Assembly (NCBI GenBank): GCA_011321815.1
Contig: DROS01000026.1
Coordinates: forward strand, 1 to 64,000
DNA length: 64,000 nt
Direction: 5' to 3'
DNA from: Gammaproteobacteria bacterium
GTDB taxonomy: Bacteria > Pseudomonadota > Gammaproteobacteria > SZUA-152
Shown here: one piece after another, positions 20,004 to 28,376 of the stretch
Layout of the letters: every line of letters begins with the position of its first letter
Position numbering within the stretch: the first letter of the stretch is position 1
The notes under the pieces: generated by a model
The model's database searches: none
The model's input: the letters and a program-made list of their open reading frames with translations, nothing else
What the model was told of the DNA's origin: nothing
Program-made: the position numbers and the translations under genes

Positions 20004-21137
20004 ATGACACGAACAGAGCTTGAAAAAACCCGTCGCTGCGTGGTCAAGATCGGCAGCGCGCTTCTTACCGCCAATGGTCGGGGGTTGGATCGTGATGCCA
20101 TTGCTGGCTGGGTGGCGCAAATGGCGGGGTTGCGTGCAAAAGGTATTGATGTCGTGTTGGTTTCCAGTGGTGCCGTGGCTGAGGGTATGATGCGCCTCGG
20201 TTGGACACAGCGTCCCCATGCATTATTTGAGCAACAGGCAGCAGCAGCTGTGGGGCAAATGGGGTTGGTGCAGGCTTACGAATCCTGTTTTCAGCAACAT
20301 GGTATCCACACCGCCCAGGTATTGCTGACCCACGAAGACCTCTCTGATCGCCAGCGTTACCTTAACGCCCGCAGCACACTGCGCGCTTTACTTGGCCTTG
20401 GTGTGGTGCCGGTGGTCAATGAAAACGATACGGTGGTTACCGATGAAATCCGTTTTGGTGATAACGATACCCTGGCTGCGCTGGTAGCCAATCTGTTGGA
20501 GGCGGATTGCCTGATTATTCTCACTGATCAGGCCGGATTGTTCGATAAAGACCCGCGTAGTCATGCTGATGCCAAGCTTGTGGACACTGCCCGAGCTGAC
20601 GACACGTCTTTAGAGGCGTTGGTGGGTGAGGCGGGTGCGTTGGGCCGTGGAGGTATGTTGACCAAGCTGCGGGCTGCGCGGTTGGCTGCGCGTTCTGGCG
20701 CGGCAACGGTGATCGCTCATGGACATAAAACCGATGTGCTTGCATCCGTGTTGGCCGGCAAAATGGTGGGCACATTGTTATCGGCAGAAAAGGAAGCCCT
20801 GGCTGCGCGTAAACAATGGTTGGCTGGTCACTTGCAATTGCGCGGTGAATTGGTGTTGGATGACGGCGCGGTGCGCGTGTTGCAGGAATCCGGGTGCAGT
20901 CTATTGCCGGTAGGAGTAATTGCTGTTAGTGGGAAATTTGAGCGGGGCGAGGTGGTTGCCTGCGTGGACCAAAAGGGAGATGAGGTGGCGCGAGGATTGG
21001 TGAACTATAGTGCAACCGAAGCGCAAAAAATCAGAGGGCTGCCATCAGGCAGGCTAGAGGCTGCATTAGGATATGTGGATGAGCCGGAGTTGATCCATCG
21101 GGATAATCTGGTTTTAGTGGATGCCGGCACTTTTTAA
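20004..21137 (+). CDS. proB: Glutamate 5-kinase
   Basis: ProB phosphorylates glutamate in the first step of proline synthesis and is feedback-inhibited by proline. The 377-residue protein has the amino-acid kinase domain ([10 protein letters not shown] near the N-terminus, VNENDTV and FGDNDTLAA in the middle, GRGGMLTKL) and a C-terminal PUA domain from about residue 280. The start is placed at [11 protein letters not shown]; an AAGGAGGT further upstream (about 19925) is not at the right distance for any start I can support. Confidence 0.97.
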   Translation: MTRTELEKTRRCVVKIGSALLTANGRGLDRDAIAGWVAQMAGLRAKGIDVVLVSSGAVAEGMMRLGWTQRPHALFEQQAAAAVGQMGLVQAYESCFQQHGIHTAQVLLTHEDLSDRQRYLNARSTLRALLGLGVVPVVNENDTVVTDEIRFGDNDTLAALVANLLEADCLIILTDQAGLFDKDPRSHADAKLVDTARADDTSLEALVGEAGALGRGGMLTKLRAARLAARSGAATVIAHGHKTDVLASVLAGKMVGTLLSAEKEALAARKQWLAGHLQLRGELVLDDGAVRVLQESGCSLLPVGVIAVSGKFERGEVVACVDQKGDEVARGLVNYSATEAQKIRGLPSGRLEAALGYVDEPELIHRDNLVLVDAGTF

Positions 21138-21274
21138 TCTGGAGGCTCAACTGATTAATTTAGGTTCAACTGAGTTTTCCGGGGGTTAAATGTGGACCGG
21201 TTGTCCAGGCGCTGATTTTCCCGCCTGAAGAGAATGCCGGGAGCATTAGCGCCCGCTGAAAGTCTGAATGTTGG

Positions 21275-21314
21275 ACAATAAAAAAGCCGGTTAAAAAGCC
21301 GGCTTTTTTATTGT
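21275..21314. terminator. Bidirectional terminator between proB and rpsT
   Basis: ACAATAAAAAAGCCGG and CCGGCTTTTTTATTGT form a perfect 16-bp stem with an 8-base loop. T tracts lie on both strands, so it can end both convergent genes. Confidence 0.93.
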
Positions 21315-21327
21315 GTGGCAATGTTGC

Positions 21328-21588
21328 TTACAGTGCGCGAATGCGAGTGTTCAGGCGACTCTTGTGACGGGCACCTTTGTTGGCGCTGATCAGGCCCTTG
21401 CCGGCAGCGCGGTCAATGACCGGCACAGCATCTTTGTACAGGGCCTCGGCCTTGCCTTTTTCGCCAGCGTCGATAGCGTAAATCACCTTTTTCACTGCGG
21501 TGCGGAAAGCGGCACGTTGGCCAGCATTAAGCTGACGACTTTTTTCTGCCTGGCGGGCGCGTTTTCTGGCTTGTGCTGAATTGGCCAA
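21328..21588 (-). CDS. rpsT: 30S ribosomal protein S20
   Basis: S20 is an early 16S rRNA-binding protein. The 86-residue product [19 protein letters not shown]... is basic and helical with the family's [17 protein letters not shown]-type C-terminal pattern. It is convergent with proB and shares a terminator with it. Confidence 0.98.
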   Translation of the reverse strand: MANSAQARKRARQAEKSRQLNAGQRAAFRTAVKKVIYAIDAGEKGKAEALYKDAVPVIDRAAGKGLISANKGARHKSRLNTRIRAL

Positions 21589-21730
21589 AGTCTTACTCCA
21601 TCTTGTTGTCTGTTCTGTTCAGTTTGTATGGTACCCGGTATAGAATTAAAGCCGATACCGAAGAGGGCGCACAATATGCGGTTTTATGTGCCATTTGTCA
21701 ACTGTTGTGTGCCGCGATATTGGGCGATGG

Positions 21731-22513
21731 TTATTTTAATTCCAGATGCAGCATTTTGCCGCCGGTCTCAGCAGCCAGCTTTTGGTAATGCCAGTTGGTT
21801 TCCGGGTTGTCGTGACCGATGGGCAGAGTGTAGACCGGGCTGGGGATATGAAAATAGTGAATGCGATCTGCGGGCGGTTCGTCGCCGATAAGTAAGTAGG
21901 CACCGGGTGCAGGAGCGTGGTCCGCAGCGTAGCGAAAACCATAACCGATGGTCTCGTTGGCGCCGGTGAAAGGGGCGCCCTCCATAAGTCGATCAAACAT
22001 TTCACCCATAGTGCCGCGGTAAGTATCAGCCTTGCCGTCGGAGAACCAAGTGAGTGCGTCAAGTTTTTTGCCCGAGCGAATGACGATGACGCGCAATACT
22101 GGTATGAGAAAATCGCTGACCCCGTGCATGGAGCCGGTGGCGTCGATGAGCAGGTGCAGACTGTTGCCAGGCAGGTCGCGCAGACCTTTGACGAACACGT
22201 CGAAGTCTTTGTGGTTCTTGCCTTTGGCCAGCCCAGCGGCGGCCAGCGCTTTTTCCATTTGTTTTTCTGTAGACAGGCTGGCGAGGGTATTCATATTAGC
22301 CAACAGGCGCTTGCGTTCGGCATTAGATTTGTCCAGTTCGATTTGCAGGTTGGCCAGGGCGCTTTTCAGCCGGGGGGCTTGATATTGCTCCGCCATGCGC
22401 GCGGTAATAAGGATGGTGACCAGTAAAAAAATGAAAGTCGCCAACATCAGCAAGGCAATGTCGGAAAACATTTCGTAGATGTTGGGCGGAGCTGAGCGAC
22501 GTTTTCTGCGCAT
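21731..22513 (-). CDS. Membrane-anchored von Willebrand A domain protein with ExbD/TolR-like helix
   Basis: The 260-residue protein has a short basic cytoplasmic N-terminus, one transmembrane helix (about 17-37) and a coiled coil (about 45-75). From about 115 it has a von Willebrand A domain with a MIDAS-type motif DATGSM (D124, T126, S128). An aspartate, D18, sits at the start of the helix in MFSDIALLMLA. That is where ExbD, TolR and MotB carry the proton-carrying Asp. The gene follows an ExbB/MotA-type gene by 29 bases. I infer a stator-like pair in which the usual periplasmic peptidoglycan-binding or TolR fold is replaced by a metal-dependent ligand-binding domain. The function is unknown. 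Confidence 0.8.
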   Translation of the reverse strand: MRRKRRSAPPNIYEMFSDIALLMLATFIFLLVTILITARMAEQYQAPRLKSALANLQIELDKSNAERKRLLANMNTLASLSTEKQMEKALAAAGLAKGKNHKDFDVFVKGLRDLPGNSLHLLIDATGSMHGVSDFLIPVLRVIVIRSGKKLDALTWFSDGKADTYRGTMGEMFDRLMEGAPFTGANETIGYGFRYAADHAPAPGAYLLIGDEPPADRIHYFHIPSPVYTLPIGHDNPETNWHYQKLAAETGGKMLHLELK

Positions 22514-22542
22514 ATTTTCTACGAAACAATTAGTATGAATGT

Positions 22543-23520
22543 TTATTTTTTATGTTTGTCGCCGAACAGGTAGCCCATTACGCCACGTTCAGCCTGTCTG
22601 AGTTTAATTTCCAGCGCCAGGGTTTTTACGTGAGCTTCGCGCAGGCGTACCATCTCCCGTAATTGGTCGAGCTCTATGTCCTGGCCGGGTTGTTTTACTT
22701 CGGTGGCGAACTCGCGCATTGCCCCCCGGGTATCCGTGAGCAATTTTTGCAGATTGGCAATGTTGCGACTCATTATGCTGATTTCAGCATTGATGAGGTG
22801 CAGGTCGCGCTCCAATGACGGTTTGAGGTCTGACGAGCAGTAGACTAAACAAGTGCGTGTCAGGGCATCTTCCAGGCTTTCCACGCCATTTTCATCGATG
22901 TGTGCGAAAATGCGCAGCAGTACGCCGCCCAACACGGCCCCTAATAGTGTGGTGTAAAATGCAGTGCCCATACCGCCCATGGCGCCCCGCAGCCCCGCCA
23001 GCAATTGTGCCTGATCCTCGCCCAAAGCGTCCAGAGAACTGGTCAGGCCGGTGAGGGTTAACGTAAGGCCAGCGACAGTGCCAATCAGGCCCAGGGTGAT
23101 GAGCAGGTTGCCAATAATTTCCAAGGCGTGGGCAATGCGCTGATAGATGGAAAATTCCACATCCACCAAGGCCTCAATATTAAGCTCGCCATTATTGTTG
23201 ACAATGGTGCGTAACGAGTTGAAAAACTCTGCCACACAACCTTTTTTTTCGGTTTGTTCAATACCCAGCCAGCCATCACGTTTGGCAACATTTTCCAATT
23301 CGTCTACTTTGATGGACTCCAGAGTAAGCAGAATAGTCAGAATAAAGCTGGTGGTTACTCCTAGCGCAAACAGGCCAATGATGGCCCAGGTGATGCGGCT
23401 GGGATCATGTTGTACGAAGGTTAATACCTCCGTATCCTGATACAGCCCCAAGTAAATGACAATAGCTGCCGCAGCCCACACGACCCACAATACCAGGGCC
23501 CGGTATCCTCTCTGTACCAT
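22543..23520 (-). CDS. MotA/TolQ/ExbB-type proton channel family protein
   Basis: The 325-residue protein has four hydrophobic segments (about 8-27, 43-66, 132-157 and 185-205). The last two carry the family's glycine-rich LGLIGTVAGL and GGMGTAFYTTLLG signatures. A long C-terminal cytoplasmic helix follows (about 225-310). ExbB/TolQ/MotA proteins form pentamers around a dimer of the D subunit and use the proton motive force to rotate it. The partner here is the VWA protein encoded next in the operon. Cellular role unknown; there are no Ton, Tol-Pal or flagellar genes nearby. Confidence 0.85.
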   Translation of the reverse strand: MVQRGYRALVLWVVWAAAAIVIYLGLYQDTEVLTFVQHDPSRITWAIIGLFALGVTTSFILTILLTLESIKVDELENVAKRDGWLGIEQTEKKGCVAEFFNSLRTIVNNNGELNIEALVDVEFSIYQRIAHALEIIGNLLITLGLIGTVAGLTLTLTGLTSSLDALGEDQAQLLAGLRGAMGGMGTAFYTTLLGAVLGGVLLRIFAHIDENGVESLEDALTRTCLVYCSSDLKPSLERDLHLINAEISIMSRNIANLQKLLTDTRGAMREFATEVKQPGQDIELDQLREMVRLREAHVKTLALEIKLRQAERGVMGYLFGDKHKK

Positions 23521-23873
23521 GCGCGATAAGCTCAGTTTCAGTTAGTGACAAATCCGGCAGGGTGACAGTTTCATGTCGTGCGTGCCAGTGTATAATTTTT
23601 TGTCAGAGTATGTTGCGGGTCCGGGGGTAAGGTCAAATAATGTGGGGGTCCGTTTTGATTTTATACGGGTGTAGTTGTTTTGCTTGGTGCTCGTCTTTCG
23701 ATAACCAAATAAAATAGTCAGGTAAATCAAGACCAATTGAGTCTGGTAACTTGAGGGAAACGTGATATATACTGGCCGTCGTTTGCTTGTCCGGCCGGGG
23801 GTAACCGTGTTATACATGGCGCCGAAATTTTTAAACCTTAATTTTTAAGTTCGAATTTGGGAGGGGAATAAAA

Positions 23874-23963
23874 ATGGGTATTGATGCAACAATTTTTGTT
23901 ATTTATATCGTCGCGACCGTCGTGTCGTTTGTCGTTGCTGGCATGATGATGAAAAGAGGCTGA
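23874..23963 (+). CDS. 29-residue single-helix membrane microprotein
   Basis: An ATG preceded by GGGAGGGGAATAAAA (strong ribosome-binding site) opens a 29-codon frame. The peptide begins MGIDATIFVIYIV, is hydrophobic for about 20 residues and ends MMMKRG. It is similar in size and style to the microprotein at 28252-28341 upstream of the CcoN-like gene. It is the first gene of the respiratory locus. I infer a small structural subunit like CcoQ, but there is no sequence match to claim that. Confidence 0.55.
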   Translation: MGIDATIFVIYIVATVVSFVVAGMMMKRG

Positions 23964-24187
23964 CAAACTCTTTGGGAAGTGAAGAGGTCTTAGGTGGTTT
24001 TTGTATGAGTTTTTGCTGCGGTGAGCTGTGGACAGATACGCATGCATTGTTGGTGAAGCTTGTTGGAAAAGGCTGAGAGGGTGGTAGGCCAGAGCGGGTC
24101 AGTAATAAATTAAAGGTGTTAAGCCGGGCAAAACAAGAATTAAATTGCTTATTACGAATTAACAATTGGTTGGGAGGGAGTGGTCTT

Positions 24188-24913
24188 ATGCATCTCATAA
24201 CAAAAGTATCAACAGTCGCGACACTGTTTGCCGCATCTGCGGCGTTTGCCTCTGTCGGAAGTCAGGGTAATATCGAAAGCGGTAAGAATATTTACATGAA
24301 TGGCAAGGGTGATGTTCCGGCTTGTAACAGCTGCCATGGCCAGGATGCTATGGGTGATGATGCCCTGGGCACGCCGCGCCTGGCAGGGCAGGGCTACGTT
24401 TTTCTGGTCAAACAGCTGGAAGACTTCGCAACAGACAAGCGCATGGATACCACCATGTTTGTCATGAACACCAATGCCAAAGGCCTGAGCGCCCAGGATC
24501 GTGCCGATGTATCCGCCTATGCTGCCAGCTTAAGTAAAGAGCTGGTGTCATCGGATATGGCGCAGGTGAAAGAGTTAGGCAATCCTGTGGGTGTGCGTCA
24601 CCTGGGCAAGGCTCTCGTTATGTATGGTGCAGCTGATCGTGGTATTGCCTCTTGCTATTCGTGTCACGGGTTTAATGGCCGCGGTGCAGCGCCAGTTTAT
24701 CCCATGATCGGTGGTCAAAAATACGTATATCTGGTCAATCAGCTGAAAAAATGGCGTGATGCCAGTCGCGCCAATGATCCCATGGGTCAGATGCGTGCGA
24801 TTGCGAAAAACATGACGGATGAGGATATCCATAATGCAGCAACGTATCTGACGTCGGCTCCTCGTACGACAATGGGCAACTCTCGTGTGCCAGATGACTA
24901 CCCGCACGACTAA
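24188..24913 (+). CDS. Diheme cytochrome c (c4 / c553 family)
   Basis: A periplasmic electron carrier. The 241-residue precursor has a signal peptide (cleaved near ASA-AFA, residue 21). Two heme-binding sites follow, CNSCH (C46, C49, H50) and CYSCH (C156, C159, H160), in two homologous halves that each contain LAGQ/IGGQ plus YxxxQL segments. This is the cytochrome c4 pattern, and c4 proteins donate electrons to cbb3 oxidases. The start is the ATG at 24188 with GGGAGGGAGT upstream; the longer open frame lacks a signal peptide. It has its own terminator. Confidence 0.93.
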   Translation: MHLITKVSTVATLFAASAAFASVGSQGNIESGKNIYMNGKGDVPACNSCHGQDAMGDDALGTPRLAGQGYVFLVKQLEDFATDKRMDTTMFVMNTNAKGLSAQDRADVSAYAASLSKELVSSDMAQVKELGNPVGVRHLGKALVMYGAADRGIASCYSCHGFNGRGAAPVYPMIGGQKYVYLVNQLKKWRDASRANDPMGQMRAIAKNMTDEDIHNAATYLTSAPRTTMGNSRVPDDYPHD

Positions 24914-24938
24914 GCTGTTGCGTTGATCCATATGTGCT

Positions 24939-24967
24939 AAAAAGGGCGGATTTATTCCGCCCTTTTT
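24939..24967 (+). terminator. Intrinsic terminator after the cytochrome c4 gene
   Basis: AAAAAGGGCGGA, TTTAT and TCCGCCCTTTTT form a perfect stem-loop followed by GTTCTTG. It lies 25 bases after the stop codon. Confidence 0.9.
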
Positions 24968-25184
24968 GTTCTTGTATATTTTTATGACCAATTTTCTTAT
25001 GGTCTGATTTTTCTGGTAGAATCCCGATGTCCTGGTGGTTGTTACTTGCACCTTTAGCGTAAGTGGCCGGGGGACGCGTTTTTTGGAGAATGAAGAGCCT
25101 CAAAGCTGTCTGAGAGAGAAATTTCGCTTGATCGGGTGGTTTGGAAATTACGTTGTATTGTTCGGGTGGCGGTAACCATAAAAT

Positions 25185-25829
25185 ATGTCAAAAGAAAAGC
25201 AATCACTGAAAAGTGGTGAAAAGATTTTGTTTGGGATTGTGGCTGTGTTTATCGGTTTGGCTGTTATCGCTTATGCGGCGCTGGAAACCTACCGCATGTC
25301 ACGTACTGAGCCTTTGTTCGATAACAAAACACACTACAATTTTTCGGAGGCGGGGCATTTGGGTTCCCGTTTATTCCGTGAAGCACGTTGTACAGCCTGT
25401 CATCGTGCATTGCGTAATGGCACCAACATGGGGTTGTCGCTGGACGGTGTTGGTTCGGTGCGGACACTGGATTGGCTGGTTGCCTTTTTGGCTGATCCGG
25501 AGGCGACTTATGGAGCCAAAACGTTTGACCATGGTCCTAAACCTAAAGAAGCTGCTTATGTTGCGCAGATGCCGGAAAAAGACCGGTATGCCATTGCGGT
25601 GTTTATTTCTGAGCTGAAGGCAGAGCAGGGCTCGTCATCAGCAGCAATGCCACCGGAAGGGCGTTCAGCTTTTATCGACAACATGGTGGGTGCTTGGGCG
25701 CCCGCCGAGTGGAAAGAGCGTTTTCAGGATATTCGAACCAAGCAGGCGCCTCAAGGAGCCGCCGCTGGGTCAGCGTCTCAGCCGGCGCCGCAAGAGACAA
25801 GTTCGCCAGAAGCCAAAGTCCAGGAGTAA
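25185..25829 (+). CDS. Membrane-anchored monoheme cytochrome c
   Basis: The 214-residue protein has a cytoplasmic N-terminus, a transmembrane anchor (about 13-33), and a periplasmic cytochrome domain with one heme site CTACH (C69, C72, H73). A likely axial Met lies in AQMPEKD (about 131). A Pro/Ala/Gln-rich tail ends the protein. It shares layout and the GEKIL motif before the anchor with the cytochrome at 32444-32932, and both have LDGxGS-(6)-WL after the heme. I infer paralogues that supply the heme part of a split CcoP. It is followed 5 bases later by a half-CcoN gene. Confidence 0.85.
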   Translation: MSKEKQSLKSGEKILFGIVAVFIGLAVIAYAALETYRMSRTEPLFDNKTHYNFSEAGHLGSRLFREARCTACHRALRNGTNMGLSLDGVGSVRTLDWLVAFLADPEATYGAKTFDHGPKPKEAAYVAQMPEKDRYAIAVFISELKAEQGSSSAAMPPEGRSAFIDNMVGAWAPAEWKERFQDIRTKQAPQGAAAGSASQPAPQETSSPEAKVQE

Positions 25830-25834
25830 TTATC

Positions 25835-26371
25835 GTGAGCAGCAGTCATCAGGAACCGTGGGAGCGGGACACGGAATATACACGTTATACTTTGTGGTTT
25901 GTTTACGCATGCATTATTTACAGCCTTATCGGTTTTTCCTGGGGGGCGCTGATGGGCGGTATTTCTGAATTTCGTCATTTTGTAGATCATCGTTTGCACG
26001 GTGACCTGATTGTGCGTGCGCACACGCACGTCAATTTGCTGGGTTGGGTGGAGATGGCGATTTTTGCTGCAGTGTATTACATTATTCCTCGCTTGGTGAA
26101 ACGTCCCATTTACAGCCTCAGACTGGTGAAGCTACATTTTTGGACGCATAATTTTGGCCTGATTGGTATGGTGGTATTTTTTACAACGGCGGGTGTGTTG
26201 GGTGGTTTGACTGGCGAAACCGGTACGCCCGAGCAGGTTGAGGCCGTGGTAAAGCCCATCTTGGCCACTATGGGGATTTTTGGCACTATAGTGTTGCTGG
26301 CAAATTTTATTTGGGCGTACAACCTGTTCCGCACCTGCGCAGGTTGGGAAAAAAACAGGACTAAAGCATGA
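25835..26371 (+). CDS. Half-length CcoN-like membrane protein
   Basis: This 178-residue protein starts at GTG (GGAG upstream; the longer open frame overlaps the cytochrome gene). About four hydrophobic helices are seen. The segment RAHTHVNLLGW followed by a second helix ending YYIIPRL resembles helix X-XI of cbb3 subunit I. There the two histidines bind the high- and low-spin hemes. A later LHFWTHNFGL resembles the next CcoN helices. The CuB histidines and active-site Tyr are absent, so it cannot be a full oxidase. It may bind one heme b or help assembly. Its stop overlaps the next gene. Confidence 0.75.
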   Translation: MSSSHQEPWERDTEYTRYTLWFVYACIIYSLIGFSWGALMGGISEFRHFVDHRLHGDLIVRAHTHVNLLGWVEMAIFAAVYYIIPRLVKRPIYSLRLVKLHFWTHNFGLIGMVVFFTTAGVLGGLTGETGTPEQVEAVVKPILATMGIFGTIVLLANFIWAYNLFRTCAGWEKNRTKA

Positions 26372-26874
26372 AGATATGGCGGTATTTGAGTGTTTTTTTG
26401 ATGGTGACGCTTCTGTCTGGCTGTCTTTTGTTTGATGATGGCAGCTACAAGGTTGGCATGACCGTGCCGAGCTTGCGCACCAAAACATTGGCTGATGTTG
26501 GTGGTGACCTGAGCCGTATCACCAGTTATCGTTACCCCGATAAGCGTATGTACCAGTATTCGCTTGATGACGCCCTGGCCAAGGGGCAGGTGATGGTGCT
26601 GGCTTTTGCCACGCCGGGGCATTGCACACAATGTGACAAGCACCTGCAAATGCTCAAGGGTATAATGGACAAGTATGAGGATAAAGTGCTGTTTTTGCAC
26701 ATGGATCAATACCAGAACCCTGAGGCCTTTAATGCACTTACGGTGATTGGTGATCCGTGGACTTATATTATTGATGGTAAAAACACCATACGTTTGAGGC
26801 GTGCCGGGCGCATGCTTTACCGCGAAGTGGATGCTGTGCTTGCCAGTTTGCTAAAAGAAGAGAAGGCGAGCTAA
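26368..26874 (+). CDS. Thioredoxin-like lipoprotein with CTQC site
   Basis: The 168-residue protein has a lipoprotein signal (LLSGC, lipidated C19) and a thioredoxin-like fold with a CTQC motif (C86-C89) after the strand VMVLAFATPGH. A DPWTYIIDG segment sits where the cis-Pro region is expected. Periplasmic lipid-anchored thioredoxin-like proteins beside oxidases often act in copper delivery (SCO type) or heme-site thiol reduction (CcmG type). The motif is CxxC, but I did not find the distal SCO histidine. Its start overlaps the half-CcoN stop by 4 bases. Confidence 0.75.
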   Translation: MKIWRYLSVFLMVTLLSGCLLFDDGSYKVGMTVPSLRTKTLADVGGDLSRITSYRYPDKRMYQYSLDDALAKGQVMVLAFATPGHCTQCDKHLQMLKGIMDKYEDKVLFLHMDQYQNPEAFNALTVIGDPWTYIIDGKNTIRLRRAGRMLYREVDAVLASLLKEEKAS

Positions 26875-26879
26875 CGGAC

Positions 26880-27332
26880 GTGGCGAAATCTGAGATGTTT
26901 GAGTTGTCACAAGACCGTAAAGGTGTGACTTGGGATGTGTTGATGTATGTGCCCACCGTGGTAGGGTTAGGCATTGGTGCGTTGATGTTTTGGTACGATA
27001 AAAACCAAGGGTTGGCTTACCTGTTGTTTTTTCTGGCCTGTTTCTTCCTTTTTCAAGGGGTGCATCGTATTCTTGGACGTATGCTGGTGCTTCCTCAATC
27101 CCCTGTTTCATTGGATGTATCCAGGCAGCGGGTATCACTGGCGTTACGCAATGGTGAAGTCGTTGAGCTGGTTAAAAACGTACGCTATTTTTCAGATCAT
27201 GCGGGCAAGTCGTTTGGTCTCACCGGCATGGATATGATGGGCTCCAAACGTCAGTATGTTTTTCATAAAGGCCAGTTTGCTGATGTCGTTGCTTTTGGCA
27301 GGGTGGCGGATGCGCTAAAAGTGTTTGCTTAA
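26880..27332 (+). CDS. Two-helix membrane protein of unknown function
   Basis: A 150-residue protein starting at GTG (5 bases after the previous stop). It has an N-terminal cytoplasmic stretch and two hydrophobic helices (about 20-38 and 45-62). A soluble C-terminal domain of about 85 residues is beta-rich and contains SVSLDVSRQRVSLALRNGE. I do not recognise the family. Its place directly after the thioredoxin-like lipoprotein indicates cotranscription with the cytochrome and half-CcoN genes. Confidence 0.7.
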   Translation: MAKSEMFELSQDRKGVTWDVLMYVPTVVGLGIGALMFWYDKNQGLAYLLFFLACFFLFQGVHRILGRMLVLPQSPVSLDVSRQRVSLALRNGEVVELVKNVRYFSDHAGKSFGLTGMDMMGSKRQYVFHKGQFADVVAFGRVADALKVFA

Positions 27333-27351
27333 CCCGCTCGCGAGGTTTGCG

Positions 27352-27546
27352 TTAACGTTGTCTGCGCCGCCGGACAATGTCCCACCCCATGAATGTCAGT
27401 ATGGCCACGCCAATCAGGCAGGCACCTGCGATGATCCATTGTTCGGTTGTTTTCGAAACCAGTCCTCCAATCAGCATGTGTATGGAATAGCCGAGAATAA
27501 AGATAGAGCTGACAGCCACGGAAATGAGGATGATTATTTCTTTCAT
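27352..27546 (-). CDS. Small two-helix membrane protein
   Basis: A 64-codon frame on the - strand, convergent with the preceding operon. The product MKEIIILISVAVSS... has two hydrophobic helices separated by GGLVSKTTEQW and a basic tail RRRRQR, a regular two-helix hairpin. No strong ribosome-binding site is seen. I call it at moderate confidence because the pattern of charges and helices looks protein-like; no family recognised. Confidence 0.5.
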   Translation of the reverse strand: MKEIIILISVAVSSIFILGYSIHMLIGGLVSKTTEQWIIAGACLIGVAILTFMGWDIVRRRRQR

Positions 27547-27936
27547 TTGAGTATGGTTTTTTTAGAGCAGATCTGTGTCGAGGCGGGTAGCTTAACAGAA
27601 AACACAGGACGCACAGAAACTTAGATTTTCATACCGATTGTCTCGGGTATTCGTTTGATTTATCTATGAAATTGTCAAAATTTTGTCAGGGGTTAAAAGC
27701 CGTTCTGTTTTTCCCTGTGGAGGCTTGACCCTTGCTATGACATGTGACACTCTCTTTCGTCATGATTCTCCGGGTTATTATGCGGGCGAATGTTAGGGAG
27801 GGGGGACTTCCCAAAAAAAATTAGGTCATAGAGCACGGGGTGACATGGACAAATGGCAACATTTTATCGTGTCCTGCGGTCTCCGCCAGACCCTAATAAA
27901 ACAAAATGTAATGTTGGTTATTTCAGGAGGTGAGGG
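27547..27936. other. Upstream region of the CcoN-CcoO operon
   Basis: About 390 bases with no supportable gene. It should contain the promoter of the oxidase operon. I see a GGACGCACAG fragment near 27610 like the repeat unit downstream of secA, a partial FNR half-site TTGATTTATC at about 27656, and GGTCA-N11-TGACA at about 27822-27846, none strong enough to call. The ribosome-binding site CAGGAGGTGAGGG is just before 27937. Confidence 0.5.
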
Positions 27937-28194
27937 ATGAAAAATCCACTAATGCTTTCTCTTGTTGGGGGAATGCTAACTGGGATGGGTAACGGCAGTG
28001 TGTTTGGTGCCGCGCTCATGTGCTTTCTTGGCCGTGGTCAGTTTAGTGACTGGGGAGGATGGGGCAGTCAGGCATATGATCCCAGCACTTTCACGGGATT
28101 TATTGACTGGGCGATGATTGTATTCGGTATTGCCTTTTTCATTATCCTCAAGGTTGCGGTTGGCCGCCATTTAGAGATTGAAGCCAAGGCGTAG
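27937..28194 (+). CDS. Small two-helix membrane protein at the head of the oxidase operon
   Basis: The 85-residue protein has two hydrophobic segments (about 6-31 and 55-75). They are joined by a Gly/Trp-rich loop (QFSDWGGWGSQ), and the tail is charged. The ribosome-binding site AGGAGGTGAGGG is very strong. It precedes the microprotein and CcoN-like gene on the same strand. I do not recognise the family; an accessory subunit of the oxidase is the likely role from context. Confidence 0.75.
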   Translation: MKNPLMLSLVGGMLTGMGNGSVFGAALMCFLGRGQFSDWGGWGSQAYDPSTFTGFIDWAMIVFGIAFFIILKVAVGRHLEIEAKA

Positions 28195-28251
28195 TCAGTC
28201 TTGTTTCTATTTTGATAATTCTTGATTTAATAAATTTAGGGAGGAGTTGAC

Positions 28252-28341
28252 ATGGCTACCTTTGCGGGAATGATGGGGATTTTGTTAGCACTGAGTTTTA
28301 TGTGGTTCAGCTGGTTTTTGCTGATGCCTCGTAGCAAGTAA
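28252..28341 (+). CDS. 29-residue single-helix microprotein upstream of ccoN-like gene
   Basis: GGGAGGAGTTGAC precedes an ATG opening a 29-codon frame. The peptide begins MATFAGMMGILLAL, is hydrophobic and aromatic (FMWFSWFLL), and ends MPRSK. It lies 57 bases after the previous stop and 35 bases before the CcoN-like start. The strong ribosome-binding site and positive C-terminus support a real membrane microprotein. Confidence 0.65.
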   Translation: MATFAGMMGILLALSFMWFSWFLLMPRSK

Positions 28342-28376
28342 ATAGTTGATTCAGAAAATAACCTGGGAGGGTAAAG

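Noticed and set aside
23542-23817. 91-codon - strand frame upstream of the locus
   Set aside because: No ribosome-binding site, low-complexity Thr/Tyr/Lys composition and no domain pattern.
27547-27936. FNR-type site before the oxidase operon
   Set aside because: Only a half-site TTGATTTATC is seen near 27656; the second half does not match.
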